A stretch of DNA of 64,000 bases, from the NCBI GenBank assembly GCA_947359465.1, contig OX375873.1, positions 134,618,899-134,682,898 on the forward strand, in the 5' to 3' direction. Origin of the DNA: Metellina segmentata (Eukaryota; Arthropoda; Arachnida; Araneae; Tetragnathidae). Shown one piece after another: positions 40,101-42,981 of this stretch (position 1 is the stretch's first letter; the number at the start of each line of letters is the position of its first letter). The notes under the pieces were generated by a model. It was not told where the DNA came from. It was given only the letters and a program-made list of their open reading frames with translations, and made no database searches. Both the position numbers and the translations under genes were made by a program.

Positions 40101-40742
40101 TTTCAACTGATTTGAAAAGAAACTACTAATATTTAACAGGTACAGAATTTTGTATGTCCACTGGCTTAAATTGAAGAATTTCATGCTTGTGATACATTAG
40201 ATCACAAATTGATTTAAATCAAATATGTTGGATTATTTGAAAAAGTTATTTTAATGCAAAATTACTTGGGCTTTGTGTATTAATTTTTACAGTGTATAGT
40301 TCTTAAATTGGCTTTTATTATTGGCTGTGAATGTTAAATTATTTCTTGGTTTTTCATCTTTAAAATGTTGTGAATTGCTTAAGTAAAACCTGGAATTATG
40401 TAAAAATTTGTCTGGAAAAGTCAGATAATTTTATTTTTGAAATAGGGTGTGAACCCTGCTTAAAGGAGTTTGGGTGTGTGTTTATCAGAGTTTGACCAGA
40501 AAGTGGACTTGACCCACTCTGGTTCCTAATGCCTTGTATAGAGACTCAATTAATGTATTATTTTTTAAAAATTGAAATAGATTCTTTTATGTAGAGTGAA
40601 TTTTCTAAATGAAGTTTTCCCTTGCAGAGAGGATAGCAAAGACAGGCACATTTTCTTGCAGTACATGCTCGACGATCGGACAGAATCATTATTTTCCTAC
40701 TACGAGTTCCTGCAACACATCCGGCAACAAATTTCAAAGTGA
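1..40742 (+). CDS. Sec24AB: Sec24A/B-type COPII coat subunit, C-terminal 15 exons
   Basis: Sec24 pairs with Sec23 in the inner COPII coat, where it selects cargo for export from the endoplasmic reticulum. The 15 exons (listed separately) join in phase to 605 residues plus stop; the N-terminal disordered part and the zinc finger lie upstream of the window. Approximate layout: trunk (vWA-like) from residue 10 ([16 protein letters not shown]) to about 260 ([17 protein letters not shown]); beta-sandwich about 265-350 ([35 protein letters not shown]); helical region about 350-460 ([30 protein letters not shown]); gelsolin-like end about 480-605, finishing [15 protein letters not shown]. These blocks match the A/B type rather than the C/D type of animal Sec24. 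All introns are GT-AG. Introns are 106 nt at the smallest and 10.4 kb at the largest, and most of the long ones are filled with transposons. No frameshift or stop is seen, so the gene looks functional. Confidence 0.97.
27..1629. other. Sec24 intron, no recognised feature
   Basis: AT-rich intron sequence with only short chance open frames. I recognise no exon, element end or tandem repeat here. Confidence 0.6.
1630..3064. mobile_element. TIR element, CAGGGTT type, split by a Helitron
   Basis: It starts CAGGGTTTTCAC and ends with CAACCCTG; ATATGA flanks both ends as a 6-bp target duplication. Near the ends it repeats words like CTGGAAAA and TCAGGG. A shorter relative lies at 39889-40459. A Helitron (2310-2924) sits inside. 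It has no coding capacity, so it is non-autonomous; the superfamily is unresolved. Confidence 0.75.
2310..2924 (-). mobile_element. non-autonomous Helitron
   Basis: Read on the - strand it begins TCTCTACTATTATAAAAG and ends in a GCCAC-GCA-GTGGC hairpin plus CTAG, between A and T. These are the canonical Helitron 5'-TC and 3'-CTRR features. Internally it carries a GTTTGTCTGTCTGTC run. The relative of its host at 39889-40459 lacks the insert (around 40335), which confirms the boundaries. There is no Rep/helicase reading frame. Confidence 0.85.
4477..5198. mobile_element. hAT-like MITE with CAGCTTCAGTCTAC termini
   Basis: The left end reads GGTTTCAGCTTCAGTCTACG and the right end is its inverted form, ending GACTGAAGCTGTACC. 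A second copy at 37292-39229 has a near-perfect 8-bp duplication, which points to hAT. This copy has no clear duplication. A second MITE is nested at 4535-4946. Confidence 0.65.
4535..4946. mobile_element. Harbinger-like MITE, GC-rich ends
   Basis: Its long inverted repeats begin GGCCCGGTGCACACATCCGG, continue to a CAACGTGCGGCGCC block, and are mirrored at the right end. The flanks are TTA and TTC. The second copy (38571-39082) has a clean TAA duplication. Three-base TAA/TTA duplications fit PIF/Harbinger. It is non-coding. Confidence 0.65.
5719..6240. other. Sec24 intron, no recognised feature
   Basis: Unique-looking AT-rich intron sequence up to the exon acceptor. I recognise nothing else in it. 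Confidence 0.6.
6241..6307 (+). CDS. Sec24AB: Sec24 exon, start of trunk domain
   Basis: It follows a TTTCAG acceptor and ends before GTTAGT. It encodes [20 protein letters not shown] and ETG, the first strand of the vWA-like trunk. It leaves one base of a Gly codon for the next exon. Confidence 0.96.
6361..7145. mobile_element. TIR element, CAGGGTGG type
   Basis: It begins CAGGGTGGTAACAGAACC and ends TTTTGTTGCCACCTTG, flanked by TTTTA on both sides. The ends repeat TCAGGGAA-like words many times. It fills nearly all of an 890-nt Sec24 intron. Two more copies lie at 13832-14638 and 36802-39612. It is non-coding; the open frames inside it show no protein likeness. Confidence 0.8.
7198..7362 (+). 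CDS. Sec24AB: Sec24 exon, trunk domain
   Basis: The acceptor is TTACAG and the donor GTAAGA. The product includes [38 protein letters not shown] and [11 protein letters not shown], a classic Sec24 trunk block that contacts Sec23. Confidence 0.97.
7535..9085 (+). pseudogene. 5'-truncated CR1-type LINE, broken reverse transcriptase
   Basis: This is the 3' half of the LINE found complete at 31879-36030, in the opposite orientation. It starts at the equivalent of ORF2 residue about 484. Reading in pieces gives [43 protein letters not shown], the catalytic FADD box ([13 protein letters not shown]) and the C-terminal [12 protein letters not shown] region. It is broken by an extra G near 7840 that shifts the frame, a lost codon near 7772, and a deletion near 8535. 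Its 3' tail ends in TATTTG units like the full copy. It is a dead passenger in a Sec24 intron. Confidence 0.93.
9951..9973. repeat. perfect inverted repeat
   Basis: ACAGGCGACA and its complement TGTCGCCTGT are separated by three bases. It lies between two direct repeats in an intron. Its function is unknown. Confidence 0.7.
10082..10438 (+). CDS. unrecognised 118-aa open frame, Cys-rich end
   Basis: The frame starts [18 protein letters not shown] and has a cysteine-rich tail ([25 protein letters not shown]). The CxxC spacing loosely recalls a zinc-binding finger, but the pattern is incomplete. It lies in a Sec24 intron on the same strand with no promoter or splice evidence. It may be part of an unrecognised transposon or a chance frame. 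I assign no function. Confidence 0.15.
   Translation: MTDRSRQHLIKFCLQQTRLLLKLLADCERKQWVKNTNRNRIRLYSDWLSAWRQTKVELPPKLERPMIETNWEKQNLCVVCMRNNEEPCFLSCRCCEATISCFIKYCLMSCLIPLNLKM
10611..10666 (+). CDS. Sec24AB: Sec24 exon, trunk domain
   Basis: The acceptor is TTCTAG and the donor GTAAGT. It encodes [19 protein letters not shown], matching the conserved PxPDxLLVNLxES segment. Confidence 0.96.
10773..10874 (+). CDS. Sec24AB: Sec24 exon, trunk domain
   Basis: 34 whole codons lie between a TTACAG acceptor and a GTACAG donor. The product starts [13 protein letters not shown] and ends [14 protein letters not shown]. Confidence 0.96.
10981..11082 (+). CDS. Sec24AB: Sec24 exon, trunk domain
   Basis: 34 whole codons between TTTCAG and GTAGGT. 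They encode [20 protein letters not shown] and [11 protein letters not shown]. The introns before this exon and before the previous one are both only 106 nt. Confidence 0.97.
11270..11475 (+). mobile_element. tRNA-derived SINE, second family (S2)
   Basis: It contains the B-box-like GGTTCGATTAC. After that come TAAAACTTTCATTGTGTGT and an ATATGGCCATAAAA tail, all shared with copies at 12545-13030 and 48050-48258. A run of Gs precedes it. Confidence 0.6.
11796..11920 (+). mobile_element. S1 SINE tail fragment
   Basis: It carries the S1 tail words CGTCATCTGAC, GGTTCAGAATTACGTGGTG, ATCTTTC and GTTGTGTTGCTCCAGT, but not the tRNA-like head. Confidence 0.6.
12223..12346 (+). CDS. Sec24AB: Sec24 exon, trunk domain
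   Basis: It starts after TTCTCAG and ends before GTAAGT. It encodes [20 protein letters not shown] and [20 protein letters not shown]. The reading frame also runs upstream through the acceptor, but family alignment places the true start at Glu-Val. Confidence 0.96.
12545..13030 (+). mobile_element. S2 SINE interrupted by an S1 SINE
   Basis: The head (CCAGTGGGTATGTACACTGC) and the body (TAAAACTTTCATTGTGTGT, ATGGCCAAATATGG) of an S2 copy are separated by 12582-12896. The 11-bp word CAGCAACCTTT occurs on both sides of the insert. Confidence 0.75.
12582..12896 (+). mobile_element. tRNA-derived SINE, first family (S1)
   Basis: It has a tRNA-like head with GGTCTGGTGGTTAAGATG and a perfect B box GGTTCGAATCC (12630-12640). 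The body (GTTGGGTTGGTGTGGAAG, CATCTGACCTTGGTTC) and the tail (GTGTTGCTCTAGTAAGATG) follow. A perfect 11-bp target duplication flanks it, as expected of LINE-mobilised SINEs. Confidence 0.8.
13077..13690 (+). pseudogene. Tc1-type transposase relic
   Basis: Translating in changing frames gives [77 protein letters not shown] (then a stop) and DELKRHL. These are the Tc1 catalytic-domain blocks, including the three DDE positions in WSDES, DDNTA and SPDLNPIE. Frameshifts and stops make it dead, and neither inverted repeat is clear. Confidence 0.88.
13756..13831. repeat. TG/TA microsatellite
   Basis: Alternating GT and AT dinucleotides with the interruptions typical of a simple repeat. It abuts the TIR element that starts at 13832. 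Confidence 0.9.
13832..14638. mobile_element. TIR element, CAGGGTGG type
   Basis: Second copy of the family at 6361-7145, with the same start, the same TTTTGTTGCCACCCTG end and the same body. The flanks read GTGTG on both sides, but this lies in a GT repeat, so the duplication is weak evidence alone. Confidence 0.78.
14639..14957. other. Sec24 intron remainder
   Basis: AT-rich intron between the TIR element and the exon acceptor. Nothing is recognised. Confidence 0.6.
14958..15116 (+). CDS. Sec24AB: Sec24 exon, end of trunk domain
   Basis: The acceptor is TTGCAG and the donor GTAAGC. It encodes [20 protein letters not shown] and then [20 protein letters not shown], the most conserved Sec24A/B segment here. 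Confidence 0.97.
15225..15330 (+). mobile_element. S2 SINE tail fragment
   Basis: TGTCCATTACTTGACATTGC, CAGCATAGTCAAACATGG and CCCTGAGCCAT match the S2 tail of the copies at 11270 and 48050. The head is missing. Confidence 0.5.
15770..17729 (+). mobile_element. Tigger (pogo-type) DNA transposon
   Basis: Its inverted repeats start CAGTGATCTCTCACTTAT at both ends, flanked by a TA duplication (15768-15769 and 17730-17731). Cold-spot words such as TTATGCGCGTTTTTC iterate near both ends. It holds a broken Tigger transposase. Confidence 0.93.
16228..17480 (+). pseudogene. Tigger transposase relic (CENP-B/JRK-like)
   Basis: It begins [20 protein letters not shown], hits a stop, then continues with the helix-turn-helix part ([20 protein letters not shown]) and a CENP-B-type DNA-binding segment ([20 protein letters not shown]). 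After frameshifts it gives the DDE core: [52 protein letters not shown] and [14 protein letters not shown]. The DNC motif with the second catalytic Asp, expected just before PAHP, is missing because of a short deletion near 17028. At least two stops and two frameshifts confirm it is dead. Confidence 0.92.
18615..19448. mobile_element. TIR element, CAGGGTTCCCAC type
   Basis: It runs from CAGGGTTCCCACGGTCCTTG to GGTGTGGGAACCATG, with TATAC on both sides. CCTTGAAA and GTCCTTG words iterate at both ends. Inside, 18840-18940 is a Helitron-body fragment (GTTGTAAAATTTTCTGCAGA) and 18770-18840 is an inverted relative of 3975-4065. Confidence 0.7.
19720..19893 (+). CDS. Sec24AB: Sec24 exon, beta-sandwich
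   Basis: It lies between TTTTAG and GTAAAT. It encodes [39 protein letters not shown] and [12 protein letters not shown]. The phase (G|GT) matches both neighbours. Confidence 0.97.
20480..20706 (+). mobile_element. diverged S1 SINE
   Basis: The head is weak (GTTGCGAGTTTGAAACTC in the B-box place). The body has GTTGGTGTGGAAGTCTGGAG, CAGGTGTTGACC and CATCATCTGAC, and it ends after CTTTCCCTTCAGGGATTGA. It is older or more diverged than the other S1 copies. Confidence 0.55.
20790..21920. mobile_element. TIR element D, copy 1, split by a Helitron
   Basis: The right end GGACTTTGTACTG and the body words GGAAAAAAAAACCCTTTTA and TTACTTGCAAAATCTTC match copy 2 at 23409-24096. The left end is eroded, so 20790 is approximate. 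A Helitron (21068-21800) interrupts it. Confidence 0.55.
21068..21800 (+). mobile_element. non-autonomous Helitron, second subfamily
   Basis: It starts TCTCTATATTAAAAAAAAG and ends GAGCCCCCTAG before T. It shares its left half with the Helitron at 30789-36464. Copy 2 of element D holds the empty site near 23967, so both ends are confirmed by comparison. Confidence 0.78.
22066..22131. repeat. (AT)n microsatellite
   Basis: About 30 uninterrupted TA units end 26 bases before a Sec24 exon acceptor, so they replace the normal pyrimidine-rich tract. Confidence 0.95.
22158..22268 (+). CDS. Sec24AB: Sec24 exon, beta-sandwich to helical region
   Basis: The acceptor is TATAG, directly after a long AT repeat, and the donor is GTAAGA. 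The product reads [20 protein letters not shown] and ends GLVAKM. Confidence 0.96.
23409..24096. mobile_element. TIR element D, copy 2
   Basis: It runs from CAGTAATGTCCCG to GGGACTTTGTAGTG. The left third is an array of degenerate TTTTGAACTTTTCCGGA units; the right end has CCGGATTTTGGA words. No clear target duplication is seen. Confidence 0.5.
23415..23720. repeat. degenerate 17-20 bp array
   Basis: About fifteen imperfect copies of TTTTGAACTTTTCCGGA lie head to tail at the left end of element D copy 2. Confidence 0.75.
24533..24916. other. Sec24 intron remainder
   Basis: AT-rich sequence that ends in a T-run before the exon acceptor. Nothing is recognised. Confidence 0.6.
24917..25092 (+). 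CDS. Sec24AB: Sec24 exon, helical region
   Basis: It lies between TTGCAG and GTAATT. It encodes [20 protein letters not shown] and [15 protein letters not shown]. Confidence 0.97.
25093..25714. other. Sec24 intron, no recognised feature
   Basis: Plain AT-rich intron of 622 nt. Open frames here read through splice sites and have no support. Confidence 0.6.
25715..25852 (+). CDS. Sec24AB: Sec24 exon, helical region
   Basis: 46 whole codons between CTACAG and GTATTA. They encode [20 protein letters not shown] and then [13 protein letters not shown]. Confidence 0.96.
25853..27495. other. Sec24 intron with a mariner piece
   Basis: It contains the mariner fragment listed at 26373-26640. AGATGCCAACTC near 26340 and GTTTGCATCT near 27292 look weakly inverted, but no duplication supports them as element ends. 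Confidence 0.5.
26373..26640 (-). pseudogene. mariner transposase fragment
   Basis: The - strand reads [20 protein letters not shown], then [18 protein letters not shown] and [13 protein letters not shown]. The WVPRLLTxEQKQ block and the following ITGDE-like site are hallmarks of mariner, just before the first catalytic Asp. The rest of the catalytic domain is lost. Confidence 0.85.
27496..27696 (+). CDS. Sec24AB: Sec24 exon, gelsolin-like region
   Basis: 67 whole codons between TTTCAG and GTGAGT. The product includes [39 protein letters not shown] and [12 protein letters not shown]. Confidence 0.96.
27785..27930. repeat. iterated GCGACTATTTTT motif
   Basis: AGCGACTATTTTTAAGGC, GGCGACTATGGCGAC, AGCAACTATTTTTGGG, GGCAACTATTTTAATTG and AGCGACTTTTTCTTAG occur in quick succession. 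It resembles the iterated ends of the CAGGGT elements, preceded by CAGACCTCCCAGA, but no matching right end was found. Confidence 0.5.
28061..28800 (-). mobile_element. eroded Helitron
   Basis: GTGACAGTTCTTTTTGTGGG, CTGCTCGCTAACCCCCGG, CGTGACGTCACAATCTCTTG and TTTAACGATACCGATTTTAC match the body of the Helitrons at 37437-38341 and 45896-46866. The hairpin and CTAG at the left are mutated and the right terminus is not visible. Confidence 0.65.
28800..30160. other. Sec24 intron, no recognised feature
   Basis: AT-rich intron up to the exon acceptor. No element ends or protein-like frames are seen. Confidence 0.55.
30161..30264 (+). CDS. Sec24AB: Sec24 exon, gelsolin-like region
   Basis: It lies between TTGCAG and GTGAGT. 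It encodes [20 protein letters not shown] and [14 protein letters not shown], leaving AG of an Arg codon for the last exon. Confidence 0.95.
31937..34843 (-). CDS. CR1-type LINE ORF2, endonuclease and reverse transcriptase
   Basis: The 968-residue frame is uninterrupted. Residues about 52-270 form an APE-type endonuclease: NARS (57-60), TESW with Glu84, NIYRPP (166-171), MGDYNYPN with Asp189, and SDH (266-268). Residues about 490-790 form the reverse transcriptase: [53 protein letters not shown] with Asp629, [13 protein letters not shown] and FADD at 715-718. The protein nicks target DNA and copies the element RNA. All key residues are present, so it may be, or recently have been, active. Domain order and the partner ORF1 fit the CR1 clade. 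Confidence 0.95.
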   Translation of the reverse strand: MTVHNNCLGKLTGSKLQETNNTKGKCNVREKNNTKTNNTRGKCNLRVKNKLKVFYCNARSVRNKMDELKGIAQAEDIDIIGITESWASSEDAQILELSGFTMFREDRENRKGGGVLIYVREFLNCTEIKLNSKTEGIESVWVKLNTDKGKGLILGNIYRPPVCSEEQEKGMCNLINEACQKGELILMGDYNYPNIDWTNNLATNGKGAEFLEVIQDCFLYQMVYEDTRDNAILDLILSNDEDRVQDLVIGEPLGESDHRSIRLSINFQSAYTINSRIIPNFRKVNFHKIREELKETFKGGLLALHHSEQWEEFKNKLDMVLKKHVTFRKKGKSRKLLPMWFSGETHKALKLKQRTYRVYKSTGNDRDMEAYQKARKEFKTISRKQKVSLEEKLAREINIKPKEFFAYASDKNKFSTTLGPLEGKGGELIQDEEGMANVLNDFFLGVFNGNYSLKKDPKDGAFAGGIIKECKFNREEIVHQLKRIKPSKAPGPDDIYPRVLVECAEELGEVIHTIFNSTYSTGWVPMDWKLANITPIFKKGIQSDPGNYRPVSLTSVICKIFESLLKKHIMLYLEEGGLLSENQYGFRKGRSCSTNLLKFYEKITEELDNKSSVDIMYIDFQKAFDKVPHEALLFKLERLGIQGKTLIWIKNWLLGRKQRVQVKGNYSQWTEVISGVPQGSVLGPILFIIFIDDIGQGIKNRISIFADDLKIWGTVDTKLQIENLQGDFDKISEWAVKWGMSFHVGKCQVLHMGYRNSGAEYCLQGVKVKEGETVKDLGVIIHRDFKMGHQCSAAGKKANRLLGYIKKTVFSRDKNIILPLYKGLVRPHLEYAVQFWAPYMRKDIESIERVQHRATKIIKGLANFDYNERLSKLNMYTLERRRRRGDLIQLFKFVKQGDTEGLNFNRDNRTRGHGYKLNKTHFNRDLRKNYYFNRVIDSWNALPENIVHSKGVYEFKTQLDSQWELENS
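34876..35667 (-). CDS. CR1-type LINE ORF1, zinc finger plus SGNH esterase
   Basis: The 263-residue frame has a CxxC pair (Cys29, Cys32) and a second pair (Cys56, Cys59), which suggest a PHD-like finger. A short charged helix region (about 64-82) follows. Then comes an SGNH/GDSL hydrolase fold: GDSMVR with the nucleophile at 107, WVGTNDV (154-160) with Asn158, and RDNLHLS with Asp229 and His232. Some CR1 ORF1 proteins have this finger-plus-esterase layout; the role of the esterase in retrotransposition is unsettled. The start chosen is the first Met; Met7 or Met12 are alternatives. Confidence 0.9.
   Translation of the reverse strand: MLLCISMGIVRMFKEMRTEGASGEFYVECDLCGNMVEAGKGCVSGVKMSEKVEFTCKSCLEVGDLRKELEALKVRAVEGVEKGVQCVNLGHVDQGDKVTRGVVVGDSMVRVLGEMVGRKKRNFARCCLPGARVKHVVEAVKAGVVKGEEKAVVWVGTNDVERTTNVEFKREAETLLRGIKSHGAEVTVLGLLPRYGLGNGWLNQRANKMNGLLRDLCEREEVRFLDVWKECRRDWISRDNLHLSLIGNREVGKRVLNILESKN
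35668..36030 (-). promoter_or_regulatory. LINE 5' leader with short tandem repeats
   Basis: It holds three copies of CAGAAAAAGCACT (35677-35740) and about three copies of a 25-bp unit containing TAGGCCTAACGAGACATACG (35776-35840). Such repeated leaders often carry internal promoters in LINEs, but promoter activity is inference. Confidence 0.6.
37437..38341 (-). mobile_element. non-autonomous Helitron
   Basis: On the - strand it starts TCTCTAATATTATGAACGG and ends GGCCACAGTGGCTAG, between A and T. The host copy at 4477-5198 has the empty site GAATA|TTCGAAATG. Inside are GTTTGTCTGTCTG-type words and a GGTTTGCTTCGCAAAC hairpin. Confidence 0.88.
38385..38570. repeat. degenerate tandem repeat, about 75 bp
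   Basis: CTTGGCGCGATTC...TGTAACGGCCGTAGTCTAA is followed by two imperfect copies ending TGGCCGTTATCTAA and CGGCCGTAGTTTAA. Confidence 0.6.
38571..39082. mobile_element. Harbinger-like MITE, second copy
   Basis: It starts GGCCTGCACACATCCGATTT and ends with the inverted form GGATGTGTGCACCAAGCC, with TAA on both sides. The right end is duplicated internally: GCACTTGCGTTGCGGCA and GCACTTGCTTTGCGGCA head two adjacent copies. Confidence 0.72.
39889..40459. mobile_element. TIR element, CAGGGTT type, uninterrupted copy
   Basis: It runs from CAGGGTTCTCATGGATCAG to GGTGTGAACCCTGC, with TTAAAG on both sides (one base of offset at the right end). It shares its body with 1630-3064 and lacks the Helitron found there. 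Confidence 0.72.
40628..40742 (+). CDS. Sec24AB: Sec24 terminal coding exon
   Basis: After a CCCTTGCAG acceptor it completes an Arg codon and encodes [37 protein letters not shown] and a TGA stop at 40740-40742. A longer open frame here is a shadow in another frame. The exon lies 10.4 kb beyond its predecessor because of transposon insertions. Confidence 0.96.
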
Positions 40743-42365
40743 AGGGGTGCTCCCGTGCTTGTGCCTGTGTTTGATCATCACTCTGTGGATAATAAGTTTG
40801 TAATCATTGTTTATCAAGGCAGCCTTTCTGATTCAAGGTTAGATGCAGTGGACCAAAGGTTAAAATTCAGACTGCGTTTCTGAAAGTTTCACGTCCTCGG
40901 AATCGTGTCGATCTGTCGGCTGCGTTGGACTGTCAGATTTTTTATATATTTCCCCTTTTTGTCTCCTGTTGATGTTTTAAAATATATTTGATTATAGTTT
41001 ATCATCTGGAGGATCCAAATTGCAAGTTTGACTGTAATTAGAAGATTTTTGTTCCTTCTGAAGCTAAATTCCAATCCAATTTCTTTCTCCCGAGAACAAG
41101 ATCATTAACGACCGATAGGATTTTTAGGTATATAAAGGATTGTTATATTGTATATCTGTTGAGTCTATGTTTGAGAAAGGAACAGAAATTTAAAGTAGGA
41201 ACTTACGGTATTGTACATAAGAATCATTCAGAAAATTATATTGAAGCATTATCTGATCCCCAGCACTTGTAAAGTATGAACTAAAGCGGATGCACGATCA
41301 CTTATGCAGAAAATAGCGCGCTCAGCCAAATTATGAACTGTTGGTGCAAGTTGCTTGGTATCTGTGATTGAGAGTGTTTCCTGAAAAGGCTTGACAGTAT
41401 GGAAAAGTTATAATTTATTGATTATTTTTTTCTTTGCAGAGAAACTTATTCTATTTATGAAGAAAATTGTATTTTACCATTTCCTCCTTAAATATCTGAG
41501 TTTGTAACTCAGAGAGGAAATCAAGTAATTGACATCTTTTAAACCATGTGATTTTAATATTATTTAAATATTTTTTCTTTTAACGTTAAGAGCTTTCTTT
41601 GATTTTCCGAGTTCTGTGTGTGGTAATCGACAGACTAAGTCACAAATTTTGTCGCTCGATCTGTTCATCCGATGCATCTGTCGCATGGTGAAAAGAAAAT
41701 GAAAATACAAGTTGCCTTGTGTTGCTTTTTAAATTTGTGTAAGTATTAAATAATAAAAAGGTGATTGGTCACAGTTGTGTGTCTTGTGTTGATAAAAGTT
41801 TGACTTCGTGTTTTCCAGAAGTGTTGTGATGTGCTAGTTAACTGATCACAAATTTAGCATTTAAAATATTTTGAGAAAGTCTTATTTTTTTCACTACTCA
41901 TCTGAAACATTTGATTTTTCAGTTTGGTTTTTATTTCTCACCATAAATTTAACTTTTGAAAACAGGTCCATCACTTTATTTCACTTTACATTTTGGCTTT
42001 TACTGTACTCTTGCAAGAATTTTATCAATGATTATTAGAAAGAGCTTTTATAAGGAATTAAAATTTTTAAGCTGTTCACACTGAATATTCTTGAGAGAAT
42101 TGTATTTCGGTTCAGTGCTTTTCTCTAAATTTTAAATTGTTCCCTGTTTACAGTAATTGAATTCACTGGACTATTTTTTGTTATTCATTAAACTTTCTTA
42201 CCTTAAAATAAAAATGATAGTGTACATTGTACCATAGATGATAGTTGATAATTTGTTGAAATTTTTTGTTATCATTGTGATTATTTTGATAAATAATTCT
42301 TACTCGTATATAATCTTTCAGCGTTGAAATAAAATGTTTTGTAAAATTAATGCAATATATATAAT
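40743..42365 (+). other. presumed Sec24 3' UTR and downstream DNA
   Basis: AT-rich sequence after the stop codon, with several candidate AATAAA signals. No repeats are recognised. Its length is compatible with a long 3' UTR. Confidence 0.4.
41752..42333 (+). promoter_or_regulatory. candidate Sec24 polyadenylation signals
   Basis: AATAAA hexamers occur at 41752-41757 and 42328-42333, about 1.0 and 1.6 kb past the Sec24 stop. In AT-rich DNA such hexamers arise by chance, so either one, or an earlier variant signal, could be the real one. Confidence 0.3.
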
Positions 42366-42981
42366 TCTCTTACGTGGCTCACGAAAAAGACGTTATTTGT
42401 AATCGCGTTTTGGCAACACTGTACGATTGTTTGTTTATCTCGAAGTCTCCCGCATCGATTGAATTTATAGCGTTATCGGATGAAATTTTATTGAAAAAAA
42501 AAAAGGAAATTTTAATGAGCTGTTGCAGTTAGTTTATAATAGAAATCAAAGAAAGCGGAGGATCTTTTCAGGGCCATTTAAAAAACGGTCATTTTCAGGG
42601 CCAACAATTATAGTTCAACAAGACGCTTGCACTACAACTTTCGGCAACAAACTCAATGAAAAAGTGTGGGTCGTTTGAGTGCTGGGAAAATGTACACACA
42701 AACAACATGCTGGGTATTCAATTTCCAAAGCAACGCTCACATTTCGAGTCAAAATTTGCACAAAGTTTTCATTTGAATTCTGATTTTAGAGATACTGTAT
42801 ATATTTTTTCTGTAATGCAGCAAATTTAGATTTGAAAAACATTTTTTTGGTAACATATTTTGTAAACAATCCCTTCTGCTAGGACACATGTCTTCATTGA
42901 GGCGAGCGAAGCGAGCATAGGTTTGCGAAGCAATCCTCCGGGGGTTGGCGAGCATTAGCGAGCAGGGGGCAGGCCCCCTAG
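42366..42981 (+). mobile_element. Helitron, third subfamily (5' end uncertain)
   Basis: The 3' end reads GGCGAGCATTAGCGAGCAGG and then GGCAGGCCCCCTAG before T, like the end at 36464. GGTTTGCGAAGCAATCC lies just inside. The 5' end may be TCTCTTACGTGGC at 42366, but no empty site checks it. Confidence 0.5.

Noticed and set aside
40609..40803. A 64-residue frame covering the last Sec24 exon
   Set aside because: It is in another frame. The in-phase reading from the splice acceptor gives the conserved Sec24 C-terminus and stop at 40742.
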